DNA of 64,000 nt from Toxorhynchites rutilus septentrionalis (Eukaryota > Arthropoda > Insecta > Diptera > Culicidae), in assembly GCF_029784135.1 (NCBI RefSeq), contig NC_073746.1, forward strand, positions 160,865,608 to 160,929,607, in the 5' to 3' direction. Both the position numbers and the translations under genes were made by a program. Below are positions 55,501 to 64,000 of this stretch, piece by piece; the stretch's first letter is position 1; each line of letters opens with the position of its first letter. A model generated the notes under the pieces. The model was not told the origin of the DNA, did not search any database, and worked only from the letters and a program-made list of their open reading frames with translations.

Positions 55501-56199
55501 GCATCCACAATAGCGAGAGCATTTATAGAAAATTGCATTCTCGTATACGGTACTCCGTCAATTGTTCAAACTGATCAAGGAACCGAATACAAGAATGAAT
55601 TATTTGACAATATTTCAAAATTACTCCAAATTCAACAAAAATTTTCTACCCCCTATCACCCGCAATCAATCGGAAGTTTAGAAAGAAACCATCGTTGTCT
55701 TAATGAATACGTGAGACAATTCATCAACCCATCGCAGAGCGACTGGGATGATTGGTTGCCTTACTACGCATTCTGTTACAACACCACTCCGCATACAGAT
55801 TTTTCATACACACCTTTTGAATTAGTTTTCGGCAGAAACGCAACACTGCCATACAACCTAAAATCACACATTGAACCCGTATACAATATCGAGCAATATC
55901 ATAAAGAATTACAATTCAAACTCAAAACGGCAACAAAATCAGCAAAAGAAATAATTGACAGAATCAAACAAAAGCGTCGTGAAGATCAGCAGAAAGATAC
56001 AAACCCAATACAAATACATGAGAATGATTTAGTTATGATGACTAACGAAAACAGAAGAAAACTAGACAAGGTATATCAAGGACCATACAAGGTCATATCA
56101 ATAAATCACCCAAACGCGACATTATTAGATGAGAAAACCCAAAACACTCATACTGTACATAAAAATAGATTAATTACTTATAATTCCCTCCTCCGTTAG
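52564..56199 (+). CDS. pol: Pol polyprotein: protease, RT, RNase H, integrase
   Basis: An intact 1,211-residue frame. Protease: LDTGADIS at about 18-25. RT: LVPKKS..KWRLVVDFRQLN, LDLMSGFHQIEL (about 363), then YIDD at about 426-429. RNase H: TDASKTACGAVLA (about 572) and DHRPLVY (about 640). Integrase: His/Cys zinc site HDAPIGGHIG...C..C (about 875-916), catalytic D in SIDTIGPF (about 944), D in QTDQGTEY (about 1004), E in GSLERNH (about 1040), and a C-terminal GPYKVI (GPY/F type, about 1174). The pol frame is open back to about 52457 and overlaps the gag end in the -1 frame, so -1 frameshifting is likely (inference). A roughly 180-residue linker between RNase H and IN holds a hydrophobic run at about 817-840. 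Confidence 0.93.
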   Translation: MFIIVKLSMCEQPCVLILDTGADISILKENLIKRTQKINKNNTCIINGVTEGKLETIGSTNTSLLIENNKIPHQFHLVNKQFPITADGILGKDFLTKYDCNLCLKTWLLSFFFNETNLEVPIHDTWDDHLVIPPRCQIIKEIKIPHIKEDTVIISQEIKPGVFCANSIVNSKTQFVKIINTNTSEILLPKNFKPLTQPLTHFTINHNTTNNPNRIPKLTEELNLTNTPREAQHKLINLCRNYNEIFALKDDFLTTNNFYKQNIQLNDKNPVYIKNYRTPEAQITEINKQISNMLENRIIQPSTSPYNSPILLVPKKSNTQDKKWRLVVDFRQLNKKITPDKFPLPRIDEILDHLGRAKYFTTLDLMSGFHQIELDENSKKLTAFSTSNGHFEFNRLPFGLNISPNSFQRMMTIALSGLPPECAFLYIDDIIVVGCSINHHLSNLEKVFKQLQKYNLKLNPAKCSFFRPDVTYLGHNISASGIQPDKSKFSVILNYPTPNTSDEVRRFVAFCNYYRRFIKNFAQIAHPLNKLLRKNAVFDWSSECQQAFNSLKSALISPTILQFPDFKKEFTLITDASKTACGAVLAQDCDGIELPIAYASKAFTKGEANKSTIEQELTAIHWAITFFRPYLYGRKFTVKTDHRPLVYLFSMKNPSSKLTRMRLDLEEFNFDVQYVQGKLNVTADALSRIAIDSETLKKINVLAVQTRAMTRKEQNMNQTEYEHLNNNTVLDVNEPDQLKVYEAVEPTEWEKLPKLQCGRALEDNENASENEFNNMKCAIKNKTGFKELMSTNTKIASNSKETLGNLLQKVENMAKKLRISAIALALSSVIFQLCSVQFFKKTCNDSLKNLQIVLYTPKRVIESQEEKLKILKNYHDAPIGGHIGANRLYKKLSRLYSWSKMKSEIYEYVRNCIQCKQNKHKTPTKENFIKIPTPEKPFDCVSIDTIGPFNKSNSGNRYALTIQCNLSKYVIIKPTPDKQASTIARAFIENCILVYGTPSIVQTDQGTEYKNELFDNISKLLQIQQKFSTPYHPQSIGSLERNHRCLNEYVRQFINPSQSDWDDWLPYYAFCYNTTPHTDFSYTPFELVFGRNATLPYNLKSHIEPVYNIEQYHKELQFKLKTATKSAKEIIDRIKQKRREDQQKDTNPIQIHENDLVMMTNENRRKLDKVYQGPYKVISINHPNATLLDEKTQNTHTVHKNRLITYNSLLR

Positions 56200-56536
56200 G
56201 GGGAAGGGGGTATTAGAAATTTGGTACGTATCAGAGATTAAGTTCATTTTTACTCAATTATTTCCCAATTATAATTATTATTAAAATCATCACTGTTATT
56301 ATCATCATAATTATCGACAATCATTAAATACAAATATTATACAATAAGCATCACAGAACAAATTAAAACTATTATAAATTAAATACACTATATAATTAAA
56401 TTTACGAATTTATCACAACCTGTAAATATAGTTAGATAACCATATGTAAGAGGAGAAGCTATAACACCCAATAATAATGAATATAATAATAATAAATGAT
56501 TCCACCCGGTTACATCATTCTCCCAAAGAGGGATGG
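56200..56536 (+). other. 3' untranslated region with polypurine tract
   Basis: The region just after pol carries a purine block, GGGGGAAGGGGG (about 56201-56212). The second, AAAGAGGGATGG (56525-56536), ends exactly at the 3' LTR and is the likely plus-strand primer. The interval is AT-rich and has no env-like frame. Confidence 0.65.
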
Positions 56537-57116
56537 TGTAGCGGGATAACCTATTACCATTATCCTTTCCCACTTGTCATAAAATCCCAACGATCCTATT
56601 CCCACAAATTCATTCCCACGCCATAAATTATCGTCATACATGTTTGTAGGCCAAATGCATTTTTATGTCACAAGCTCACAGCTGCATACGATAATATTAA
56701 ATAACAACCACTCACCCTTGCAGCGTAACATTATGCAGAACTAACCCACTTCAACCAAGTGTGAAATGACAACACACAGAAACAACCACTACCCTTTTGT
56801 TCTCCGTATTGACCCGTTCGAACCAATCGAACGCGCTCACATATTTCCTTGCTGGCTCCTCCTCCTCTAGAATAGAAGCTACCTTGTGTAGAGTTTTAGT
56901 TTAAGCATTATAAAAAGTACATGTCGAATGCAAGCAACAGGTCTTTTACATTTCCAACCAATCAAGTTAACAAGTGTCGAATGCACGCGAGGACGGAACT
57001 AAGAATATAGTGATATTTATATTAGTGGAATGTGCCTGAGTTCTTTCATTCCGAAATATATCACAAGTGCCCCAAAGTGATAGAAATTGTATACCACATC
57101 GGGTTGAACCTCCACA
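56537..57116 (+). repeat. 3' LTR
   Basis: A 580-bp copy that looks identical to the 5' LTR, ending CTCCACA and followed by the TSD AACG. Confidence 0.92.
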
Positions 57117-57647
57117 AACGTTTAACGATGTTTCCTTCGTTGTGTCCCCGTTTCATATCCCTCCTATCCAAACGATAAACTTTTACTTAGTCGCGGCAAT
57201 ACATACACACACTCTTTACAGATACACGGGCCAAAGGTTGTGCAGTCCACTGATCATTCAACAAGAGCCAAAGGTTGTACCGCTCTACACGACTCTACAC
57301 GAGCTGATGATTGCGCCGGCTAGTAACCATTCTATCCTGGATTCCTCGAGTCGAGAAAGACGCACCACGCTAGATATGGGGTACAGACTAGGGGGGCGTT
57401 GCTGATTAATGGTCAGCTGCATCCCAATAGGAAGTATCCCGTGTCGGGCACACGTACAGAGCATCGAAGACTGCAACATACCAATTATGAGAACACTTGT
57501 AATACTAACCTCGAGCCAACCGTGAGTAATCGGTTACATATTACTAACATAGTTGTAAGCAAACATTGTCGAAATATTGAACTCCCGGCCCCGTTAGGCT
57601 GACGCCATATGAGCCTTAATAAAAATATATATTTTGGATAAAAAAAA
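57117..57647 (+). mobile_element. 3' end (stop and UTR) of the interrupted RNase H-bearing non-LTR element
   Basis: After the AACG duplication the host element resumes with its native stop (TTAA, giving TAA) and a roughly 510-bp UTR. The UTR ends CCATATGAGCCTTAATAAAA, an AT stretch and poly(A) at about 57639-57649. The TSD AACAAGTTCAAA follows (57648-57659), matching 49332-49343. The end resembles the 3' signature of the fragment at 7576-8033. Confidence 0.8.
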
Positions 57648-57659
57648 AACAAGTTCAAA

Positions 57660-59806
57660 TAAAAATTTGAGAATATCCCTAAAAGAAAATGGACAAATGT
57701 TATCCAATGATGAAGATGTGGCGAATTGTCTGAATAATTTTTTTGTAAATGTAGGTGTAGTAAATCCTCCTAATCATATTTTAGAAGATAACTATGTGAG
57801 ATATATGTCTCGTTATACAACACAACATTTTTCATTTTCACCAATAGATGTTAGAACGGTAAAAACTGTACTTAACACTTTAAACTTGTTTGCTGCTTTG
57901 GGAATTGATAAAATATCTGTAAGATTCCTAAAGAACTATGAGGATGTTATTGCCCTGAAATTGTCAGAATTGATTAACCGTATTATGGAAATGATACAGC
58001 ATTTCCATTTAAGCAGACTTTTGATGTCTGCTTAAAAATTGCTAAAATTGTACCTTTATACAAATCTGGGATCAAATTGTCAAAAAATAACTATAGACCT
58101 ATTTCTATATTACCAGCCATCTCAAAAATTCCAGAAAAAATACTCAATCAGCAATTAAAAACGTACATGATTCAAAACCAATTAATAAACGACAGACAAT
58201 TGGGTTTTATGCCAAAACGCAGTACTGAATCAGCTTCTTTGAAGCTTATAAATTATGTGATTAGAGGTTTAGAAGAAGGTGATTATGTAGCTTGTATTTT
58301 TATTGATCTATCGAAGCTTTAGACTGTATTTCACATGAAATTCTTCAGCATAAATTGAGTTTCTATGGCTTATCCGTCTCTGCAATCGATCTGATAAAAT
58401 CGCATCTAACAAATAGACAACAATGCTGCAGTATAGGCGATACTTTAAGTAATTCAGCTATTATACGCGCTGGTGTTCCTCAAGGATCCATATTTGGACC
58501 ATTTTTATTTAATACTAGCTGACCCGGCAAACTGCGTCCCGCGAAAAATTATTTTTCGTTATCACATCCACGTTTTCTTACTAAGCGCTGTTCATGGGTC
58601 CAATCGCAGAATTATTCATTGATTGTTCTTCTAATCTACCCTTTAAAATAACCTTTTACTATAAATTTCCTAGTACTTCTACCAAAACTCGACATCATAA
58701 TATCAGATTATTTTCAGAAACAATTCTCGTTCGAGACTCAACCACTTGCAAATGACATGTTTCTCCGTTACGTTACATGCCAAATTTGGTTTTATTTGCT
58801 GGATTAATTCTCGAGTAATGCAGAAATTTGTGTTTTATTTGCTTCATTAATTCTCGAGTAATGCTTCAATGCTACGCAGACGATGCCGTATGGAAATATA
58901 GGGCAAAAAGCTTCACTACTCTTCAAAATATAATGCAAAATGACTTTGATATTATTCTAGAGTGGTTTGCTGCAAATATGATGCGAATTAATATTGAGAA
59001 GTCAAATTTTATTATTTTCTCAGGAGGAAAACCAGCTCAGACTTTTAGTCTGCAAATTGGTGATAGAATATTAAAGCAAACTAATGTTGTCGATTATTTG
59101 GGCCTCAAAATTGATGAAACTTTAAAATGAAAATAATATTTCCATTTTTTTTTCTATAATATTTGCATTAAAGAAAGCCAGAAAGTATCTTAATGTTCAA
59201 TGTTGTTGGAATGTTCATAATTCATTCATAGTTCCACTTCTGAATTATATGAATTGTAGGTAGCAGGACCAACTTTTATAAATGAACTAAGTGTTCTGCA
59301 AAACAAAACAGTTAAAATAATAAATAAAACTTCCAATGTTGACGTCAACAATAAACTTATATTCTAAAAATTTGCTTTCATTAAATAAGCTACATAAATA
59401 TAATGTTCGTATGTTAATTTTTAAAATAAAGAATAATTATATTAAATGCAATATTTCACTCGTACAGGCACATACTATTCATTCTTTTAATACTAGGAAT
59501 AGGGAGAATTTTGTAGTAGAACTGAACTCGCAACTAGAAATGTATTTTTTACTGGAATTATAAAATTCAATGCAATACCTCCTGAATTGAAACAAGAAAC
59601 GAACACATTTCAGATTTAAAAAGAATTTGCGTAGGTTAGTTTATAGTGATCATTCATGGACATAGAATTAGCTTTAAGATAATGATTGTATAGTTAAGTT
59701 AGTAGTAAGGTGCTTGCTCGCCAGAAGAATTCACCAGCAGATTGGCTGGCTACAGTTTTTTTTATAAACTTCACAGCCAAAATTGTAAATAACGAAAAAA
59801 AAACAA
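57660..59806 (+). pseudogene. CR1/Jockey-type pol, right part of the split element
   Basis: It resumes the frame left at 49343. Blocks in order: DEDVANCLNNFFVNVG, NLFAALGIDKISVRFLKN, KNNYRPISILPAISKI, RQLGFMPKRSTESASL, IFIDLSK then FDCISHEIL (catalytic Asp), GVPQGSIFGPFLFN, a Helitron-like insert (58515-58862), then CYADDAVWKY (YADD) and VVDYLGLKID. Frameshifts occur near 58010 and 58318, and several stops after 59130. Some RT sequence next to the insert is lost. The tail ends near TTGTAAATAACG with poly(A) at about 59798-59806. It is dead and the oldest layer of the nest. Confidence 0.75.
58515..58862 (-). mobile_element. Helitron-like non-autonomous element, copy 4 (truncated)
   Basis: On the minus strand it ends GCGGGACGCAGTTTGCCGGG then TCAGCTAG, followed by T. 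It carries the ACATGTCATTTGCAAGTGG and GAGTTTTGGTAGAAGTACTA blocks and stops in the first tandem unit (AATTAATGAAGCAAATAAAA). The 5' part is missing. It splits the RT frame between GPFLFN and YADD. Confidence 0.65.
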
Positions 59807-59861
59807 TATTGCGTTGAATGCATGGGAAAACGAGACAAAAATTAAAAAAACAGAAGGGCAG

Positions 59862-59899
59862 TTCCCCATTTTTATAATCTGTTTTATAAAAATGGGGAA
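59862..59899. repeat. perfect 16-bp hairpin
   Basis: TTCCCCATTTTTATAA (59862-59877) and its exact complement (59884-59899) are separated by six bases. It lies about 55 bp after the poly(A) of the CR1/Jockey element. No T-run follows it in terminator fashion. Function unknown. Confidence 0.6.
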
Positions 59900-59906
59900 T
59901 TGACCT

Positions 59907-60558
59907 GCGCCGAGGATCGTTCGCGGATAATTGAGGTTAAACTGTGATTCGAACGCCTATAACTTTACCATTTCTTCAAAAAAAAAAATGTTTGCATCAA
60001 TTGATTAAAAATATTTCTACGTATACTATAACACAACTAAAAAATCGTAATTTTTGAAACAAACGTTTTGATTATTGTAAAATATCAAGCATTATCTAAA
60101 TGCGCTAAATACCAAGTTTCGATTGGAACCAATTGATACTCCTTGATTTTCCTATCCTTAGAACACATGAAGCTATTTAAAACACCTTGTTATACATGAA
60201 ACTATCAAATGATGAAAATAATAAATTTCTCTCACGGTAGCCATTCGGATGAAATTTTGTGCGCATCGTTTTTAAGGGATTTCCCTTGAAATTTGTTTTA
60301 ATCGACCTGATATCTTCGAAAAATCATCAGGTTGAGCGACTGTTCATATATTCTAGAAAAGGCAAACAGATATTTTGCTTGATTTCAGCGATTGATTCGC
60401 ATTCGAAAATACTTTGTTGTTTTGGGACATAATGCACTGGATAATGATATACAATGTTATGTATTTTCAGCTTATTTCATACATATACCTACTATTTCAA
60501 TAATTTACACAAATTTAGATAAGAAACAACGCATAAATCTATCCCATTTAGCATGATC
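59907..60558. other. unassigned AT-rich spacer
   Basis: No gene or repeat termini recognised. Confidence 0.4.
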
Positions 60559-60857
60559 AATATGAAAAATGGCGGACAAAAATATTATAAGTTTATAAAA
60601 TAATAAAAACACGAATAGAAAGCAAACAATTTGTAAAATATATTTAATTCGATTGAAGATAATGAAATATGTTCAGATCGAAAATAATAACTTCATAGAG
60701 GACTCTACTCAGACAGCTATTATTATCGATCTAAACATATTTCAATCGATCAATCTTAAATCGTTTTGTATATTCGTTTCACAAAATTTTTGCTTTTTAT
60801 TCGTGATTTTATTATTTTATAAACTTATAATATTTTTGTCCACCATTTTTTCATATT
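60559..60857. mobile_element. near-complete palindromic MITE (fold-back)
   Basis: The left arm starts AATATGAAAAATGGCGGACA. Its complement ends the unit. The outer 53 bp match with about three mismatches, and further blocks (AGCAAACAATTTGT, TCGATTGAA..ATATGTT, GATCGA.AATAAT) stay complementary nearly to the centre (about 60705). So almost the whole 299 bp folds on itself. No convincing TSD and no coding capacity. Confidence 0.7.
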
Positions 60858-61189
60858 AATCCGCTTTGCAATAAGTAATACTTCAGCTATTTCATGACGA
60901 ACTGATATAGTGGTTCCCCGATTTTCGTGGAAATTGATAGTTTTGTTACTTATCGCAAAATATTAGACTCGTATTTTTATTATTTTTTTTCATTATGGTG
61001 ACCCACTCTATTTAAGGGTGGTTCGAAAAAATAATTTTACCTTTTTTCCAACAATGTTTTTTTTTCATAAACTCAGTTTTGAATTTCTGGACCGCTTTAT
61101 TTTTTTTTTCTAATTCGTTTATTTTTACAGGCTCAGTAACCGCTTCAAACAATCGACATATCAAATTGAAGCTATTTTTTTATATTGCA
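60858..61189. other. AT-rich spacer with a dispersed-repeat fragment
   Basis: GGGTGGTTCGAAAAAATAAT near 61016 matches GGGTGGCCCGAAAAATAAAT near 34621. No gene. Confidence 0.4.
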
Positions 61190-61848
61190 CTAGCTGACCC
61201 GGCAAACTTCGTCTCGTCCAAAATTTATTTTTCGTTATCACACGTTCTTTCCACTTTCGAACGAAGATCAATTTCGTTAGCGCAAACATTGAATGGACTA
61301 ATAACGCTTGTCAATATGTAATTGTAGAACATATGCGAGTTGGATTTTTCGAACTTTTCCATTTTTTTAGAGTTTTCCGATAATTTCCAATTGTCATGTT
61401 TGGTTGAAATATGTGTATTATTTTTAAGGGACCCGCTCTCCATTCCAGAGGAGGGAGGGGTGTCATACCATCATAGAAACATTTCTCGTACCCAAAAACC
61501 CTCACATCCCATATATGGCTCAATTTGCTTGATTATTTCTCGAGTTATGCAGAAGTTTGTGTTAGAGTTAGAGAGATGGGAGGAGTGTCTATTCACCATA
61601 GAAACATTTCATGCCCCCTAAAACCTTCACATGCCAAATTTGGTTCCATTTACTTGATTAGATTATTTACAGAAATTCGGGTTTCATTTGTGTGGCAGCA
61701 ACCCCCCTTCCCCCCTCCCCACTTAGAGAGGGAGAGGAGTGTCTATCCACCATAGAAACATTTTATGCATCCTAAAACCTTCACATGCTAACTTTGGTTG
61801 ATTAGTTCTTGAGTTATGCGGATATTTATACTTCATTAGATTGGCACA
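61190..61848 (-). mobile_element. Helitron-like non-autonomous element, copy 5
   Basis: On the minus strand it ends CGAAGTTTGCCGGGTCAGCT then AG, followed by T. It contains three to four diverged tandem units at about 61440-61848 (complement of CACCATAGAAACATTT, CCTAAAACCTTCACATGC and CTCGAGTTATGCAG). The middle (61260-61430) differs from the other copies. The 5' tip is missing. Confidence 0.6.
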
Positions 61849-62148
61849 CAGCCACACCCACGCCCCCCTTTTGAAAGAAAAGTTCTAATATTTCATTATC
61901 TTCAAAATAACTCGTCCAGCTCAAACCTTTGTAGGGGAATAAGGTGAGACCATCACTATTATTTTCAAATTCTTAGACTTACATGAAATGTCTTAGAATT
62001 ACATGAAACGTTGAGATTTACTGTTATCTCGAGAAAAAAAATTTCGTCAAAAATCGACTTTTCAGACAAAAAAGATCAAATGCAAAAAAGGCAATTTTTG
62101 AAATTATAATTAAGGAAAGTAACACGAAAAATAGAATCTACACGAGAT
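61849..62148. other. AT-rich spacer
   Basis: A diverged fragment of the neighbouring repeat may extend in. Otherwise nothing recognised. Confidence 0.35.
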
Positions 62149-62394
62149 TCTACATGAAAAACTATATATATAACGTTTTATCCTAGGACTAACCGTTCTC
62201 GAGATATAGCCATTTTAATATTATTGAAATCATGTTCGTGAAATTCTAGAAATCGCATACTGCTGCTGAAAATAACGACTGAATTCGACATCGTATAGAA
62301 ATTCCACTAGCATTATTTTCACTATAAAGAAATTGTTATATCTTGAGACCAATTAGTCCTAGAACAAAACGTTATATATAGTTTTTCATGTAGA
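62149..62394. repeat. inverted repeat with 65-bp arms
   Basis: The left arm 62149-62217 (TCTACATGAAAAACTATATA onward, with AACGTTTTATCCTAGGACTA) and right arm 62327-62394 are diverged reverse complements around a roughly 110-bp loop. Short related blocks extend outward (TACATGAA near 61981 and 62003). No ORF. Confidence 0.55.
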
Positions 62395-63189
62395 ATTGCA
62401 TGAAGATTACATTGTTCATGTTATTTGTCTTAAATGGTTAGGATTTAAAAAAGTATTGAAATTTCGAATATTTTCAAAAATTCATACCTCTATTTCGGTG
62501 AGTTTATCACATCGCCACTCTACGTCAAACATCGTTGAACTCCAATAAAAATATACAAATAAAAATCGAAAGGGCGGTGTTTTGAGATATAAAAGTTTTA
62601 AATATTATATTGAATTTTTGAGTAATATTTTGTACCAGTAAATTTAAAATGTTATTTTTCTTTAATGGTTGATTTATTTTGTAGCAACTTTTTTAAAACA
62701 TCATATTTTAATCGCGCATCTGGATTTTGAGTTACGATTTTTTGAAAAAAAAAGTTCAATGTTTCTGCATACACACTTATAAAAAATCAGTTGTAATTAA
62801 AACTGGTCATATGATAATGAAAATTGTGATTTTAGGTAGTTTCCATCATAAGTAGTCAGCAGCCGGCTGATTTGGGGTTGAATTGCTCAATAAGGCTTTT
62901 GGAAAATTTGACACCCAAGTACGAAAAAAAAATAAACATGAAGCACTCAACAGATTTTTGATCTTTTTATACTAAATTAGAGGTATTTAAACTAACGGTC
63001 TTCTAAAAAATCCACATTCAGGCCAATTTTCGTATTCATAGGATTTGTAATGTTCATACCTAAGTTGCTTCTATTTTTTGGAAAGTTTGAGCTTTACATA
63101 AGATGTTGAAAATTCAGAAAAATAGATTTTTTCTCACTTTGAGTCTTTATTTTGACTCAAAACCACTGTGCGTTTCATTTGTCAAATGT
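62395..63189. other. AT-rich spacer
   Basis: No gene or element termini were recognised. Confidence 0.4.
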
Positions 63190-63200
63190 AACTGGGCTGG

Positions 63201-63471
63201 CTCCCGTGGCCGAGTGGTTAGCGTCATAACTAACATGCCGGGTGTTCGGGTTCGATTCCCGTTCTGGTCGGGGGAATTTTTCGTCAAAGAAATTTCCTCC
63301 GACTTGCACTGTGATCACGCGTATTCTAGAGCTTGCCACTCAGAATGCATTCAAGGCGTGTTATTTGGCATAGAAATCTCAACTAAGTACTAATAAAAAA
63401 TGACGCAAGTAATACTACGTTGAGACGGCGAAGTTCCTCTAGGAACGTTAGTGCCATTGAAGAAGAAGAAG
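63201..63471 (+). mobile_element. tRNA-derived SINE family 1, copy 3
   Basis: CTCCCGTGGCCGAGTGGTTA (A box) and GGGTTCGATTCCCGTTCTGG (B box). The family body ends AGTTCCTCTAGGAACGTTAG with tail (GAA)n. A perfect 11-bp TSD, AACTGGGCTGG, is at 63190-63200 and 63472-63482. This is the cleanest copy and the best family reference. Confidence 0.9.
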
Positions 63472-63482
63472 AACTGGGCTGG

Positions 63483-64000
63483 ATCAATGGAGACGCATGT
63501 CATTTTAGAGGCAAATGATTTTGAAAAAAAAACATTAAATATCCCTAATGGCTTCAATGCACAATGGTCGAGAAAGCCCATTTAAGAGGAAGTAAAGCGC
63601 TCATTTTCAGGTTTTTAAAAATAGGATGACCAAACTTTTCGATGGAATAAAAAATCTAATTTTCTTATCTTTATATATAGAGGTTAAGATAGTTCAAATC
63701 CCTTCGGGCCCGAGGAAGACAGCCCAATGTGCCGGTGAGAGATGTGTTGGCTCGGTTAGACCTTGATTACATGTCCCATATATATGTTTTCCTTAAAGCT
63801 ATAGATCTTCGTGTGTGATTGTCCCTACATCCTTATACCCTCCTTTCCTTCCTTTGCGGGTAATTCGTCCCCTTGCTATAAATAGTAGAATAAGTTGAAA
63901 TGTAAATAAACTATAGATATACGAATAGATTTAAGAATTGAGTGCTCATCAACATTGTTACAATTTCCTTATATCCCATCCTTCTCCTAAAAATATGTCC
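63483..64000. other. unassigned sequence at window end
   Basis: From about 63680 the sequence is more complex (CCCTTCGGGCCCGAGGAAGA, TTGCGGGTAATTCGTCCCC). It may belong to a 3' UTR of another retrotransposon or to unique DNA. Nothing can be assigned within the window. Confidence 0.3.

Larger units (their letters stand above)
49905..57116 (+). mobile_element. complete Ty3/gypsy LTR retrotransposon, Mdg1/412 type
   Basis: This 7,212-bp element has 580-bp LTRs that appear identical by eye, a 4-bp TSD (AACG at 49901-49904 and 57117-57120), a PBS directly after the 5' LTR, uninterrupted gag and pol frames and a purine tract before the 3' LTR. No env-like frame follows pol. Order PR-RT-RNase H-IN is Ty3/gypsy. 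The RT block RLPFGLNISPNSFQRMM with FLYIDDIIVVG, the tRNA-Arg-like PBS and a gag without CCHC point to the Mdg1/412 lineage. Intact frames and matching LTRs indicate very recent insertion and possible current activity. Confidence 0.92.

Noticed and set aside
56200..56536. env gene of an errantivirus
   Set aside because: Only about 337 bp of AT-rich non-coding sequence lies between pol and the 3' LTR.
63201..63290. tRNA gene (leucine- or serine-like)
   Set aside because: A and B boxes are present, but the element continues into a shared body and (GAA)n tail, recurs at 6427 and 45455, and has a TSD. It is a SINE, not a tRNA gene.

Overview
No host gene can be named with confidence in this window. 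It looks like intergenic or large-intron DNA of a repeat-rich dipteran, most likely a culicine mosquito. The reasons are a DD37E-type IS630/Tc1/mariner transposase (a group best known from mosquitoes), several tRNA-derived SINE families, many truncated non-LTR retrotransposons and dense MITEs. The species call is inference. No database search was possible, so family names rest on motifs, terminal repeats and target-site duplications (TSDs) read directly from the sequence.

Layout. 1-9.2 kb: a pogo-like deletion derivative, a TA-flanked MITE with a second MITE inside it, a DD37E transposase fragment, a zinc-knuckle non-LTR retrotransposon, a fold-back repeat carrying a SINE, a 5'-truncated non-LTR tail with a 12-bp TSD, and another inverted-repeat element. 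9.3-14.7 kb: two copies of a small palindromic MITE, an RTE-type retrotransposon with a 12-bp TSD, and a Helitron-like copy. 15-21 kb: mostly single-copy, GC-richer DNA, with a hAT-type MITE (8-bp TSD) inside a tandem repeat and a head-to-head MITE pair. 21.4-23.6 kb: a piggyBac remnant (TTAA TSD) nested in a TA-flanked element with perfect 23-bp ends. 23.8-28 kb: Jockey/CR1-type fragments, a complete Helitron-like copy with a 143-bp tandem array, a MITE and a mariner fragment. 29-31.6 kb: single-copy islands with a possible short host exon. 31.6-46.2 kb: mariner debris, a 1.17-kb fold-back inserted in a MITE, pogo-like and long-TIR MITEs, and SINEs of three families. 46.2-49.1 kb: mostly single-copy sequence.

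The central feature is a three-level nest at about 49.1-59.8 kb. A complete Ty3/gypsy retrotransposon of Mdg1/412 type (49905-57116) has two 580-bp LTRs that look identical by eye, a 4-bp TSD (AACG), intact gag and pol, a PBS and a PPT. It sits in the last codon of a 5'-truncated RNase H-bearing non-LTR element. That element, with its own 12-bp TSD, interrupts the reading frame of a decayed CR1/Jockey-type pol gene, which also carries a Helitron-like insert. The LTR element is the youngest layer and could still be mobile.

60-64 kb: a near-complete 300-bp palindrome, a reverse Helitron-like copy, another hairpin and a SINE with an 11-bp TSD. Long inverted repeats recur across the window. If transcribed they would form long hairpin RNAs.
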